A stretch of DNA of 64,000 bases, from assembly GCF_009828925.2 (NCBI RefSeq), contig NZ_WUTY02000001.1, positions 496,001 to 560,000 of the forward strand. Reading direction: 5' to 3'. The first letter of the stretch is position 1, and every line of letters starts with the position of its first letter. A program made the translations under genes and the position numbers. The notes beneath the pieces are model-generated. The model was not told the origin of the DNA, made no database searches, and saw only the letters and a program-made list of their open reading frames with translations. Positions 8,340-17,350 of the stretch are shown here, piece after piece. The DNA is from Methylicorpusculum oleiharenae (GTDB lineage Bacteria; Pseudomonadota; Gammaproteobacteria; Methylococcales; Methylomonadaceae).

Positions 8340-9035
8340 ATGAAAAAATTCTCGGCTTTAGTTTTATCCTTTTTTTTTACGTCGGCAGCTCGCGCTGATT
8401 CGAATGATGACTGGAGCATTTGGCTCAGTAACACGTATCAAACCGATTTTGGTGGCAGTAATTATCTGGCTTTCCTGGAACTGGCACCTCGCTCCAAAAA
8501 CGATAATAGCGACTTCAGTCAATTACTCATCCGTCCAATAGTGGGTTATAAATTGACCCAAGAGCTCCAGCTTTGGCTGGGATACACTTGGCATGGTGAA
8601 TACAATGATTCATCTTCGATTAAATTCGATAACGCCACCCATGATGTAATGCAGCAATTACAATGGATACATAACTTCACTCCGGAACTGAATTTTCAGT
8701 ACCGATTACGTTTTGAAGAACGATTTTTTGTAGATGCTGATGTAGCTTACCGTACACGTCACCGCTTCCGTTTTGTATACTCCATTCCGGACTCCAAGGC
8801 CTACCTAATTGCCCTGGATGAATTGTTTGTTTATTTTAATTCGTTAAATTACAGTCCTCGCGAAACTTCCGTTCAGCCAGGCATCAATCAAAACAGATCT
8901 TATGCAGGAATTGGTTATAAATTAACGCCGCAAATCAATGTAGATACCGGCTATCAGTTGCAATATGTCAATAATTTTGGAGCGCCTGATGTTTATAACC
9001 ATGTCTGGTTTACCAATTTGAACTTCAACTTCTAA
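8340..9035 (+). CDS. DUF2490 outer-membrane beta-barrel protein
   Basis: Protein of 231 residues with a signal peptide ending in SAARA. The mature chain alternates aromatic and polar residues and ends in a phenylalanine (NLNFNF), typical of outer-membrane beta-barrels. The pattern WSIWLSNTYQ, LWLGYTWHGEY, FQYRLRFEERF matches the DUF2490 family, of unknown function. The ATG at 8340 was chosen because it gives a standard signal peptide (MKKFSALVL); the TTG at 8331 in frame is less likely. It comes 111 bases after the carbonic anhydrase. Confidence 0.8.
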   Translation: MKKFSALVLSFFFTSAARADSNDDWSIWLSNTYQTDFGGSNYLAFLELAPRSKNDNSDFSQLLIRPIVGYKLTQELQLWLGYTWHGEYNDSSSIKFDNATHDVMQQLQWIHNFTPELNFQYRLRFEERFFVDADVAYRTRHRFRFVYSIPDSKAYLIALDELFVYFNSLNYSPRETSVQPGINQNRSYAGIGYKLTPQINVDTGYQLQYVNNFGAPDVYNHVWFTNLNFNF

Positions 9036-9442
9036 CGGCACAACCGACGGCATTTGCACTAACAAGGCTTTGCAGCAAAATGCAGCCTGTCCATCACAGA
9101 TATCCTTGCTATACTGGAAATCATTTCCTTATTTCATAAAGGGTTTTAAATTAATTTTTCCCTTCAGCAAACGTCTCTCTGACATCATCAATCCCAAAAA
9201 TGCGTTTGAACCGGACAGCATTGGCGATGATCCGTTGATTTTGGCGAATTGAAGTAGGCCTGGGCAGGCCAATACGAGACCGCAAGTTTACGCATTTTGC
9301 CAGTTTTCGCTTGGGTTAAGGCCACTGCAACAGCGCAAGACAACGCCAATCAGAAGTCGATGAATTGCGAGCAAGGCTTTTAGAGCCCTGCCCCGCTATG
9401 CCAATCCCGGCACAGCCAACAACAAAGAAGTGAATAGATAAA
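9036..9442. other. Intergenic region with no recognised gene
   Basis: 407 bases between the DUF2490 gene and the histidine kinase. A 60-codon open frame (9070-9252) has no recognisable domain and no ribosome site. The GC-richer part (9250-9420) could be a decayed gene or repeat, but I cannot identify it. Confidence 0.35.
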
Positions 9443-10921
9443 ATGCAGAGTGTAGTGAGTCAGTGGTTTGATACCTCAAATCTGATGCCGCACGGTTATT
9501 GCCTGTTATGGAACCCCTTGTTGTTATGGGTATATGTCACTTCTGACTTGCTTATTGCAGCCTCTTATTATTCCATCCCTTTCGCCCTCTGGTTTTTTGC
9601 CAAACGCCGTCCTGACATTCAGAACCGCTGGCTAATTATCTTGTTCGGTTTGTTTGTGATGGCGTGTGGAACGACCCATTTTTTCGATGTTCTTAATATT
9701 TGGTATCCCAATTATGGAACGGATGCCCTGGTCCGCGTCATTACAGCCATTCTTTCCCTGACAACCGCGATTGTCCTGTGGATTATTATGCCTTCAGCAT
9801 TAAAAGCACCTTCTGTTAAGCAGCTTGAAACCGCGAATAACAAGTATAAAGGCTCGGCTCAATATGCTCGCAGCCTGATTGAAGCGAGCCTTGATCCGTT
9901 GGTCACGATCAGTACCGAAGGAAAAATCATGGATGTCAATCTTGCAACAGAAAAAATTACCGGTGTCGAGCGCTTGCAATTGATAGGCAGTGATTTTTCC
10001 GAGTATTTCACGGAACCCGATAAAGCGCGGCAAGGTTACGAGGAAGCCTATGCCAAGGGTTTTGTCATGGATTACCCGCTGGCTATTAACCATACCTCGG
10101 GCTATGTGACTGATGTTCTTTATAACGCAACGGTTTACAAAGATGAATCAGGCCAGGTCGCCGGTGTCTTTGCCGCAGCCCGAGATATAACCGAACGTAA
10201 ATCTTACGAAGAACAACTGCAAATCGCCAACCGGGAACTGGAAGCTTTTGCCTACTCCGTGTCGCATGATTTGCGTGCCCCTTTACGCGGCATTGACGGT
10301 TGGAGCCTGGCATTACTGGAAGACTGCGGTCACACTATGGATGAACAGGCTCACAGCTATCTTGAGACGGTTCGATCGGAAACACAGCGTATGGGACAGC
10401 TGATTGACGACCTTTTGCTGTTGTCTCGGGTGAGTCGCGGGGAATTAAATAATGAAAAGGTTGATTTAAGCGCAATTGCTCAAGCTGTCTCAGAACGGTT
10501 GCAACGAGCGGAACCGGAACGTAAGATTGAGTTTGTTATTCAATCGAACCTCTTTACACGAGGTGATGCCCGTTTATTGGAAGTCGTTTTAACCAACTTG
10601 CTCAGCAATGCCTGCAAGTTCACGGCACCGCGTTCCGAAGCTAAAATTGAGTTTTTCCATATCATCGAGCATGACAAGAAAAGCAATACCCGCTACCCAT
10701 TATTCGTTGTCCGCGACAATGGCGTTGGTTTTGATATGGCTCACGCACAAAATCTGTTTGGCGCCTTTCAGCGCCTGCATAAAGCCAGTGAATATCCGGG
10801 AACCGGTATCGGCCTCGCAACAGTCCAGCGCATCGTGCACCGCCATTACGGCAGGATTTGGGCTGAAGCCCATGAGGACGGCGGCGCCACGTTCTTTTTC
10901 ACTCTTGGAGACTCCGCATGA
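9443..10921 (+). CDS. Hybrid-input sensor histidine kinase with ethylene-receptor-like membrane domain and PAS
   Basis: Membrane kinase of 492 residues. The first 120 residues hold three membrane helices that resemble plant ethylene receptors: YFSIP-like 'YYSIPFALWFF' and then FVMACGTTHFFDVLNIW. Cys75 and His79 have the same CxxxH spacing as the copper/ethylene ligands Cys65/His69 of ETR1. A PAS domain follows (about 140-250), then a HisKA domain with VSHDLRAPLRG (phospho-His near 272) and a HATPase domain with N (LLSNACKF), G1 (DNGVGF) and G2 (GTGIGLA) boxes. The kinase half resembles phytochrome-type kinases. Its stop overlaps the start of the response regulator (ATGA), which is surely its partner. 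The ligand in bacteria is not known; ethylene or copper sensing is inference. Confidence 0.88.
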   Translation: MQSVVSQWFDTSNLMPHGYCLLWNPLLLWVYVTSDLLIAASYYSIPFALWFFAKRRPDIQNRWLIILFGLFVMACGTTHFFDVLNIWYPNYGTDALVRVITAILSLTTAIVLWIIMPSALKAPSVKQLETANNKYKGSAQYARSLIEASLDPLVTISTEGKIMDVNLATEKITGVERLQLIGSDFSEYFTEPDKARQGYEEAYAKGFVMDYPLAINHTSGYVTDVLYNATVYKDESGQVAGVFAAARDITERKSYEEQLQIANRELEAFAYSVSHDLRAPLRGIDGWSLALLEDCGHTMDEQAHSYLETVRSETQRMGQLIDDLLLLSRVSRGELNNEKVDLSAIAQAVSERLQRAEPERKIEFVIQSNLFTRGDARLLEVVLTNLLSNACKFTAPRSEAKIEFFHIIEHDKKSNTRYPLFVVRDNGVGFDMAHAQNLFGAFQRLHKASEYPGTGIGLATVQRIVHRHYGRIWAEAHEDGGATFFFTLGDSA

Positions 10922-11352
10922 ACACCAAGACAATTTTACTCGTTGAAGATAACCCCAGCGATGTCAGCTTAACCCGCCGGGCACTTGTGAAAAACGCCAT
11001 CAGTAATCCCCTGGTCGTTACGGAGGATGGACAGGAAGCATTAGATTATCTTTTCTGTAACGGTAAATTCAGTACCCGCAATCTCACTGATCTACCGGTA
11101 GTCATTCTGCTTGATCTGAAACTGCCTAAAATCGATGGCTTGGAAGTGTTGCGCAGGATTCGCGCTGATTCGCGCACCCGGAGAATTCCGGTAGTGATTC
11201 TAACCTCGTCAGGCCAGGAGGAAGATATTTCCACAGGCTATGACTGCGGCACCAACAGTTACATTCGCAAGCCGATTAATTTCACAGATTTTGCAGAAAC
11301 CATCAAGCAATTAAGCCTGTATTGGCTGGTTATCAATGAACCACCGCCTTAG
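10918..11352 (+). CDS. Single-domain response regulator (Rcp1/CheY-like)
   Basis: Protein of 144 residues made of one receiver domain: acidic pair in LLVEDNPSD, phospho-acceptor Asp in VILLDLKLPKIDG, Ser/Thr in VILTSSG and Lys in YIRKP. There is no output domain, as in Rcp1 of phytochrome systems. The start overlaps the kinase stop by four bases, so translation is coupled and the two work together. The output must pass to another protein not visible here. Confidence 0.9.
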   Translation: MNTKTILLVEDNPSDVSLTRRALVKNAISNPLVVTEDGQEALDYLFCNGKFSTRNLTDLPVVILLDLKLPKIDGLEVLRRIRADSRTRRIPVVILTSSGQEEDISTGYDCGTNSYIRKPINFTDFAETIKQLSLYWLVINEPPP

Positions 11353-11378
11353 ACTTAAGATTACTGAGCCTCTCTCCC

Positions 11379-11666
11379 CTACTCAGCTTCGCGACTTGAT
11401 GGCGTAAATACTGCCAGCGATTCAGTCCGGCCTATAACAAGACAGTCAGTCATAATCCTGTCAACTTCCTGTTTGGGCAGATAATCCAAATCCCAATGGC
11501 TGGTGTAGTTTTCCTTTAATCGCCTCTTGCCGGGATGAATCGACTCGGCTTCGTCCCCATGAGGAACGGCGGCTGTCGTAATTAATTGATCTTCAGGCTC
11601 AATAATTACGGCTTCCTGTTGATCCGTTTTAAGCAGACTTTGTATTTTTTCACACAGCTGACTCAT
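11379..11666 (-). CDS. Hypothetical protein
   Basis: Soluble acidic protein of 95 residues without a recognised domain. The ATG at 11666 is preceded by AAGGAG at a good distance; the longer frame to 11774 has no such support. The sequence has an N-terminal amphipathic helix (SQLCEKIQSLL) and a central stretch KENYTSHWDLDYLPKQEVDRIM that looks conserved in style. It is convergent with the response regulator gene and lies downstream of the ABC ATPase gene with a 284-base gap. Confidence 0.6.
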   Translation of the reverse strand: MSQLCEKIQSLLKTDQQEAVIIEPEDQLITTAAVPHGDEAESIHPGKRRLKENYTSHWDLDYLPKQEVDRIMTDCLVIGRTESLAVFTPSSREAE

Positions 11667-11795
11667 AGCGACTCCTTGACCTGAACGTGATAAAAATGCA
11701 GAAATTCCCGGTTTGAACTTTAAACGTGGCTTTAATGGTAGGAGTAAGACTTGCGAGAAACGCCATAGACCCATCTATTGAGGCTTGTGAGGCTT

Positions 11796-11835
11796 GTCGG
11801 CGGCATCCCTGCTGCCGACATCCCCGCAAAGCTTA
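11796..11835. repeat. Hairpin with GCAAAGCTT tail
   Basis: Arms GTCGGCGGC / GCTGCCGAC with a wobble pair, followed after six bases by GCAAAGCTTACGCC. Same build as the elements at 17211 and 20813. Lies downstream of the ABC ATPase gene. Confidence 0.65.
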
Positions 11836-11950
11836 CGCCTACCCTTTTTTTATAACCAACTGGGAATTCTGAATTGCCATGTCAGGTTACCCCGCCTTTT
11901 GATTTAATCAAGGCAACCTGAATGAAACAAAGCGCAATCCGGAAAATAAG

Positions 11951-12613
11951 CTAATTTTGAATTTGTCCGTCGACCAGACGTATCTTACGCCCCGCTCGAC
12001 TGCCCAAAGTGGGATCATGAGTAATAATCACTAAGGTCACACCTTGTTGATTAAGCTTTTCCAGCAACTCGATAATGTCCTTGCCTGATTGGCTGTCAAG
12101 ATTTCCGGTAGGTTCATCCGCCAACAAAAGCTGAGGCTTCATGCTCATGGCACGCGCAATGGCAACGCGCTGCAACTGTCCTCCGGATAACTGATCGGGC
12201 TTGTGTTCGGCCCTATCCAGTAAACTGACGGCAGCAAGCCCCTCTTTAACGCGCCCTTTTCGTTCTTTGGGTGAAATGCCTGCCAAAATCATCGGCATTT
12301 CAATATTTTGGGCAGCGGATAGACGAGGAATCAAGTGGAAAAATTGAAAAACAAAACCGATGTTTTCTCGCCGCACTTTGGCCAGCTCATCATCACTGAG
12401 CAAGGTTACGTCGCGGCCATTAAAAAAGTAGCGCCCGGATGACGGCTGGTCTAGCAGTGCGATGGTATTCAGCAGCGTTGACTTCCCTGAACCTGAAGGC
12501 CCCATGATGGAAAGATACTCACCCTGAGCGATCGTCAGGTTAATAGCGTTTAGTGCATGGACGGTTTGATCACCGACCTGAAAGCGTCTGTAAATGTTTT
12601 CCAGTTGAATCAT
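11951..12613 (-). CDS. ABC transporter ATP-binding protein (MacB/LolD type)
   Basis: Cytoplasmic ATPase of 220 residues with Walker A GPSGSGKST, Q-loop FQFFHLIP, signature LSGGQLQRVA, Walker B LLLADEPT and H-loop ITHD. The overall pattern is of the MacB/LolD/FtsE class that works with an FtsX-like permease. Its start overlaps the stop of the membrane-fusion protein gene by four bases, so they form one operon. Odd point: no FtsX/MacB-type permease gene follows; the next 284 bases contain only a repeat hairpin. The permease must be elsewhere or lost. Confidence 0.9.
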   Translation of the reverse strand: MIQLENIYRRFQVGDQTVHALNAINLTIAQGEYLSIMGPSGSGKSTLLNTIALLDQPSSGRYFFNGRDVTLLSDDELAKVRRENIGFVFQFFHLIPRLSAAQNIEMPMILAGISPKERKGRVKEGLAAVSLLDRAEHKPDQLSGGQLQRVAIARAMSMKPQLLLADEPTGNLDSQSGKDIIELLEKLNQQGVTLVIITHDPTLGSRAGRKIRLVDGQIQN

Positions 12614-13746
12614 GGCTCAAAACGGACTTTTGCACCGGCGGCAACGCCTTCTTTACCAACCGACGTAACCACTCTGTCGCCTTCCTGCAAGCCGGATTCA
12701 ATTTCGGTAAAACTCCAGTTACTCAGTCCCGGCACAAAAGTCCGTTCTTCCAGCACGTCACCCTGAGCAATCAGTAAAACTTTGCTATTTTCCATGATGG
12801 CCTCGGCAGGCAAGCGCAGGGCGCTCTGTTTTTCAGCCAGCACCACTTCAATATCCGCGCTGTATCCCGGCAGCCAGCGCTTTAAATCATCCGCATCGGT
12901 AATCTTGACTTCAACTTCAACGGTTCGTGCTTGCTTCTCTTTTTCCTGAACATAAGGCGCAATCCTTGACACTTTGCCGGTACAGCGTTTTTCCGGAAAA
13001 GCATCCAGCGAAACGCAGGCCTGCATCCCGATTCTGATACGCCCGGCATCAACTTCATCAATCGGAGCGGAGATATAAAGGCAGTTCAAATCGAGTAAAT
13101 CAATGGCGGGTAAGGTCGGAATGCCCGGTGGCGAAGGCGTAACAAATTCACCTAATTCGGCATTGATTTCTGCAACGGTGCCGTCAAACGGTGCAGTGAT
13201 AAACGTTCGCTCGACAGCTGCTTGAGCAACGGCCAGCTGTGCCTTGCTGACCTCAATGGCCTGCTCGGCGCCTTGGCACTGAGCCTTTTGTGCTGTTGCC
13301 TCAGTGACCGATTTATCAAGCTGATCTTCGGAAATAAACTGATTACGCGAGCGCAGCTTAGAGAATCGTGCGGCTTCACGTTCAGCCCCTGCTGCTCGTT
13401 GACACACCTGTTCGGCCTCTGTATAGCTGGCTTTGATCTTAGCCTTGTTAAGTTCGACCTGAGCTTTAAGATCCGCATTCCACACTTCCAGCAACAACTG
13501 GTTTTTTTTGACCACTTCGCCTTTTTCCACATGCAGGCCAGCCACTTGCCCCCCGGTTGCAGGGGCAAGATAGGCGCGCCGGCAGGCTTTGACCGTTCCA
13601 ACACGGGTATTGGAAACAGTGGCCGACACCTCGCCTGCTTTAACCGTGTAGAACTCAACCTCAATCCGTTCAGGATCTTTGTTGAAATAATACAAAACGA
13701 CAACCGAAGTCAACAGTACCGCCGCCGCTAACAGTTTTTTTAGCAT
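12610..13746 (-). CDS. Periplasmic membrane-fusion (HlyD/MacA-like) efflux adaptor
   Basis: Protein of 378 residues with an N-terminal membrane anchor (about 4-22), a first biotinyl-lipoyl half (AGEVSATVSNTRVG), a coiled-coil hairpin (about 90-165, rich in Ala, Glu, Gln and Lys), the second lipoyl half (TFITAPFDGTVAEINAELGE), then beta-barrel and membrane-proximal domains. This is the adaptor of a tripartite efflux pump, working with the ABC ATPase gene that overlaps its 3' end. Its ATG overlaps the icd stop by one base (TAATG on the minus strand), so it is translated from the icd message. Confidence 0.88.
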   Translation of the reverse strand: MLKKLLAAAVLLTSVVVLYYFNKDPERIEVEFYTVKAGEVSATVSNTRVGTVKACRRAYLAPATGGQVAGLHVEKGEVVKKNQLLLEVWNADLKAQVELNKAKIKASYTEAEQVCQRAAGAEREAARFSKLRSRNQFISEDQLDKSVTEATAQKAQCQGAEQAIEVSKAQLAVAQAAVERTFITAPFDGTVAEINAELGEFVTPSPPGIPTLPAIDLLDLNCLYISAPIDEVDAGRIRIGMQACVSLDAFPEKRCTGKVSRIAPYVQEKEKQARTVEVEVKITDADDLKRWLPGYSADIEVVLAEKQSALRLPAEAIMENSKVLLIAQGDVLEERTFVPGLSNWSFTEIESGLQEGDRVVTSVGKEGVAAGAKVRFEP

Positions 13747-14972
13747 TATCCTAAACGGTTTTCCAGATTCACTCGGAGAACCTCAAGAAAATCCTCTGTA
13801 GTCAGGTAATGGGTGTCATTCAGATCATCACCGTAAATGCACAATGCCAAATCCTTGGTCATCTGACCTGCCTCGACGGTATCGACACAGACTTTTTCCA
13901 GGGTTTCACAAAAATTGGACAAGGCCCCGTTATTGTCCAGCTTGGCTCTAAAGGCTAACCCGCGGGTCCAGGCAAAAATTGATGCAATGGGATTGGTAGA
14001 GGTTTTTTTACCTTGCTGATGCATGCGGTAGTGCCGCGTGACAGTGCCGTGGGCCGCTTCTGCTTCCATGGTTTTTCCATCCGGCGTAACCAGCGTCGAG
14101 GTCATCAAGCCCAACGAGCCAAACCCCTGTGCCACGGTATCGGACTGCACATCGCCGTCATAGTTTTTACAGGCCCAAACAAAAGCGCCATTCCATTTAA
14201 GCGCCGAAGCCACCATATCGTCGATCAGCTTATGCTCATAGACAATGCCCTTGGCTTCATAGCGCTCACGATATTCGGCTTGATAAATGGCTTCGAAAAT
14301 ATCTTTGAAACGGCCATCATATTTTTTGAGAATGGTGTTTTTGGTGGACAGATAAAGCGGCCATTCTCTGTCCAGCGCGACGTTAAAACAGCTGCGGGCA
14401 AAACCGGCTATCGATTCGTCGGTGTTGTACATCGCCATGGCCACGCCATCGCCTTCAAAATGATAGACCTCAAAGCTTTGTCCTTCACTGCCATCATCTG
14501 GAGTAAAGGTAATCTGCAACTTGCCTTTACCTTTTGTAACAAAATCAGTGGCGCGGTATTGATCGCCAAAGGCGTGACGGCCGATACAAATAGGCTTTGT
14601 CCAGTTAGGCACCAGGCGGGGAACGTTTTCGCAGATGATGGGTTCACGAAAGACGGTACCGTCCAGAATATTCCGGATCGTTCCATTTGGCGATTTCCAC
14701 ATTTTTTTCAGCTTGAACTCTTCAACCCGCGCTTCATCCGGCGTAATTGTCGCGCATTTGATTCCTACACCGTGCTTTTGGATTGCATGTGCGGCATCAA
14801 TAGTGACTTGATCCTCGGTTTCATCTCTATGTTCAATGCCCAAATCGTAATACAGGATAGGCACATCCACATAAGGCAGAATTAACTTCTGTTTAATGAA
14901 ATGCCAGATAATCCGGGTCATTTCATCTCCATCCATTTCGACAACGGGCGAGTTGACAACAATTTTTTTCAT
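13746..14972 (-). CDS. icd: NADP-dependent isocitrate dehydrogenase (eukaryotic-like dimeric type)
   Basis: TCA-cycle enzyme oxidising isocitrate to 2-oxoglutarate with NADP. The 408-residue product has the type II pattern: [14 protein letters not shown] at the start, [33 protein letters not shown], and [12 protein letters not shown] near the C-terminus. The ATG at 14972 has TTGGAG six bases upstream; the TTG at 14984 is rejected. Unusual context: its stop overlaps the ATG of an efflux adaptor, making a three-gene overlapping unit icd/MFP/ABC. Confidence 0.93.
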   Translation of the reverse strand: MKKIVVNSPVVEMDGDEMTRIIWHFIKQKLILPYVDVPILYYDLGIEHRDETEDQVTIDAAHAIQKHGVGIKCATITPDEARVEEFKLKKMWKSPNGTIRNILDGTVFREPIICENVPRLVPNWTKPICIGRHAFGDQYRATDFVTKGKGKLQITFTPDDGSEGQSFEVYHFEGDGVAMAMYNTDESIAGFARSCFNVALDREWPLYLSTKNTILKKYDGRFKDIFEAIYQAEYRERYEAKGIVYEHKLIDDMVASALKWNGAFVWACKNYDGDVQSDTVAQGFGSLGLMTSTLVTPDGKTMEAEAAHGTVTRHYRMHQQGKKTSTNPIASIFAWTRGLAFRAKLDNNGALSNFCETLEKVCVDTVEAGQMTKDLALCIYGDDLNDTHYLTTEDFLEVLRVNLENRLG

Positions 14973-15058
14973 GATGGACTCCAAGAGTATTGAGGGTGAG
15001 TGTATTTTGAAAATCAGGCGTGGCGGATCAGGGCAAAGAGTTACGGTTTATAGCCATA

Positions 15059-15092
15059 ATTTGCCGGAAAAGGCAGTCTTTCCCGGCAAAAG
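15059..15092 (-). terminator. Hairpin downstream of trpC
   Basis: Arms of about 11 bases with one bulged base lie just after the trpC stop, but no clear T run follows. It is probably a weak terminator or 3'-end stabilising hairpin. Confidence 0.45.
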
Positions 15093-15095
15093 TGC

Positions 15096-15896
15096 CTATA
15101 AAGAAAACAACTCGCGCATTTTCTGGCCGGGACTGTCGGCGCGCATAAACGCCTCGCCAACCAGAAAAGTGTATATCCCGTTATCCAGCATTAATTTGAC
15201 GTCGTCAGGTGTATGAATCCCGCTTTCAGTAATGATCAAGCGGTCGTCGGGCACTTGCGCTTTTAAATCCAGCGTCGTCTGCAAACGCGTCTCGAAGGTC
15301 CGCAAATTACGATTGTTGATACCGATCAAGGGCGTGTCCAGCGTTAAGGCGCGGGTCATTTCATCGGCATCATGCACTTCAACCAGCACATCCATACCCA
15401 GTTCATTCGCTGTGTCCGCCAGTGCATGCAGGGTTTGGTCATCCAGTGCCGCCACGATCAGCAAAATACAGTCAGCCCCCAACGCTCGGGCTTCAAACAC
15501 CTGATAGGCATCAATCATGAAATCTTTACGCAACACCGGCAGCGGACAACGCTCTCTGACCATTTGCAAATACACTTCCGAGCCCTGAAAGTATTCCTTA
15601 TCGGTTAATACAGAAAGGCAAGTGGCGCCATTCATCGCATAATCCTGGCCGATCAATATCGGCTGAAAATCTTCGCGAATGACACCTTGACTGGGTGAGG
15701 CTTTTTTTATTTCGGCAATAATGGCTGGTTTTCGGGTAGCCGCCTGACGCTGTAAGGCTTTATAAAAACCTCTAGGCCTTTCAACAACGCCGGCCAGATC
15801 CTTGAGCATGTCTATCGAGGTGCTCATTTTGCGCTTGGCCACTTCTTCGACTTTGGTATCGAGAATTTTTTTCAGAATATCCGGAGTATCGCTCAT
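15096..15896 (-). CDS. trpC: Indole-3-glycerol phosphate synthase
   Basis: Catalyses ring closure to indole-3-glycerol phosphate in tryptophan synthesis. The monofunctional 266-residue product has the family's motifs: N-terminal [28 protein letters not shown] with the catalytic lysine, [34 protein letters not shown] and a C-terminal FLVGEAFMR. Its start overlaps the trpD stop by four bases. The other first-half genes, trpE and trpG, are 6 kb away on the opposite strand. Confidence 0.95.
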   Translation of the reverse strand: MSDTPDILKKILDTKVEEVAKRKMSTSIDMLKDLAGVVERPRGFYKALQRQAATRKPAIIAEIKKASPSQGVIREDFQPILIGQDYAMNGATCLSVLTDKEYFQGSEVYLQMVRERCPLPVLRKDFMIDAYQVFEARALGADCILLIVAALDDQTLHALADTANELGMDVLVEVHDADEMTRALTLDTPLIGINNRNLRTFETRLQTTLDLKAQVPDDRLIITESGIHTPDDVKLMLDNGIYTFLVGEAFMRADSPGQKMRELFSL

Positions 15897-16924
15897 GATG
15901 ACTTGTTATTAATGTTATTGGAAAATTCAACCAGCGCATCCAGCTTGGCTTTTGCGGCGCCACTGGCAATGACCTGCAAGGCTTTTTGCACACCGAACTG
16001 TAAATTGTCGCTCAGATTGGCGGCGTAAATGGCGGCTCCGGCATTCAATGCAACAATATCGCGGGCTGCACCAGGCTGGTTATCAAGGACTTGCTTCATC
16101 AATTTTAAACTAGACGCCGCATCGTCAACGATTAAATCACTCAGCTGACCGCGCTTTAAACCAAATTGCACGGGCGTGATCGAATAGCAATTGATATTTC
16201 CGTTTTTAAGTTCCGCCACATGGGTCGAGCAGGCAATGCTGATTTCATCCAAGCCATCTTCGGCGTTGACCACCAGTACATGACGACTGCCCAATTTTTT
16301 TAACACTTCCGCCAGTGGTCGAAGCCATTCCTTGCCAAACACGCCGATCAGCTGATTGGGAGCCGATGCCGGATTGGATAAAGGCCCCAGCAAGTTGAAC
16401 AAGGTTCTGACCCCCATCTCCCTGCGGGGTCCGATGGTATGCTTCATGGCACCATGATGTTTGGGGGCAAATAAAAAGCCGATACCTATTGTATTGATGC
16501 ACTGGCTGACTTGTTCGGCGCCAAGATCAAGATTAACGCCTGCCGCCTCCAAAACGTCCGCACTTCCTGAACTGCTGGAAACCGAACGATTTCCGTGTTT
16601 GGCAACCTGAGCACCGGCCGCCGCCGCTACAAAGGCGGCTGTGGTTGATATATTAAACGTATGAGCGCCATCGCCCCCCGTTCCACAGGTATCGATCACA
16701 TGTTCACCGGTCACGCTGACATGCTCGGCCAAATCACGCATCACCTGAGCAGCGGCCGCAATTTCTTCCACCGTTTCACCTTTGCAGCGTAGCGCAACCA
16801 AAAAGGCGGCAATTTGCGCATCAGATGCCTGGCCGGACATGATTAAATGCATCATTTCGTGCATTTGCTCTCCGGTTAAAGATCGTTTTTCCAGGAGTGC
16901 CTGCAGTGCTTGTTTGATTTCCAT
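15893..16924 (-). CDS. trpD: Anthranilate phosphoribosyltransferase
   Basis: Transfers phosphoribose from PRPP to anthranilate. The product from the ATG at 16924 has 343 residues, the usual length, with [17 protein letters not shown] (PRPP site), [19 protein letters not shown], and [10 protein letters not shown]. The frame is open 20 codons further upstream, but that extension is not family-like. It overlaps trpC by four bases, giving a trpDC operon. No ribosome site of good strength is visible. Confidence 0.94.
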   Translation of the reverse strand: MEIKQALQALLEKRSLTGEQMHEMMHLIMSGQASDAQIAAFLVALRCKGETVEEIAAAAQVMRDLAEHVSVTGEHVIDTCGTGGDGAHTFNISTTAAFVAAAAGAQVAKHGNRSVSSSSGSADVLEAAGVNLDLGAEQVSQCINTIGIGFLFAPKHHGAMKHTIGPRREMGVRTLFNLLGPLSNPASAPNQLIGVFGKEWLRPLAEVLKKLGSRHVLVVNAEDGLDEISIACSTHVAELKNGNINCYSITPVQFGLKRGQLSDLIVDDAASSLKLMKQVLDNQPGAARDIVALNAGAAIYAANLSDNLQFGVQKALQVIASGAAKAKLDALVEFSNNINNKSS

Positions 16925-17350
16925 GGTGTAATTGAGTAATAAAATGCTGAATGTTGAGTTATTGCTTAGGCAAGGAATTAACAAATATCGTCCATAAGAG
17001 GATGTTCGTAATTTTACGCGGGGGTTGAATGCTTAGCGAAGAAAGATCATTGTCCCAAGTAGAATGCATGTCTGCATCGTGCCACAAAAACGATCGATTG
17101 ACCATCCTTGCCCATTGAACTTTTTAATGATCGCGAACAAGCCTCTAAACTTTTTTTGCCATCTCGGTTCACCGCTTACCAAACCGGCTTAATTTTCTCA
17201 CGCCCCTTACCTACATCCCTGTAGGCAAAGCTTCCGCTCCTGCTCACGCCCCTTACCTACATCCCTGTAGGCATTCCAGTAGAGAGATAAAAAAAGACTA
17301 TTGAATTGCAGACGTTATAAAATTGATCCTCCTAAAGTGCCGGTGCCGTT
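16925..17350. other. Intergenic region holding a 31-bp direct repeat
   Basis: 426 bases between the divergent trpD and thioredoxin/CcdA-like genes. Except for the repeat at 17197-17273 I see no gene or structured RNA. It must hold both promoters. Confidence 0.5.
17197..17273. repeat. 31-bp direct repeat, two copies, each with a small hairpin
   Basis: Identical copies at 17197-17227 and 17243-17273 (period 46). Each ends in CTACATCCCTGTAG, a 4-base-arm hairpin; the first copy is followed by GCAAAGCTT, the tail shared with hairpins at 11796 and 20813. Confidence 0.8.

Noticed and set aside
9070-9252. 60-codon open frame after the DUF2490 gene
   Set aside because: No ribosome site, no recognisable domain, composition as non-coding.
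17197-17273. CRISPR array
   Set aside because: Only two repeats with a 15-base gap, each containing a hairpin common elsewhere; no cas genes.
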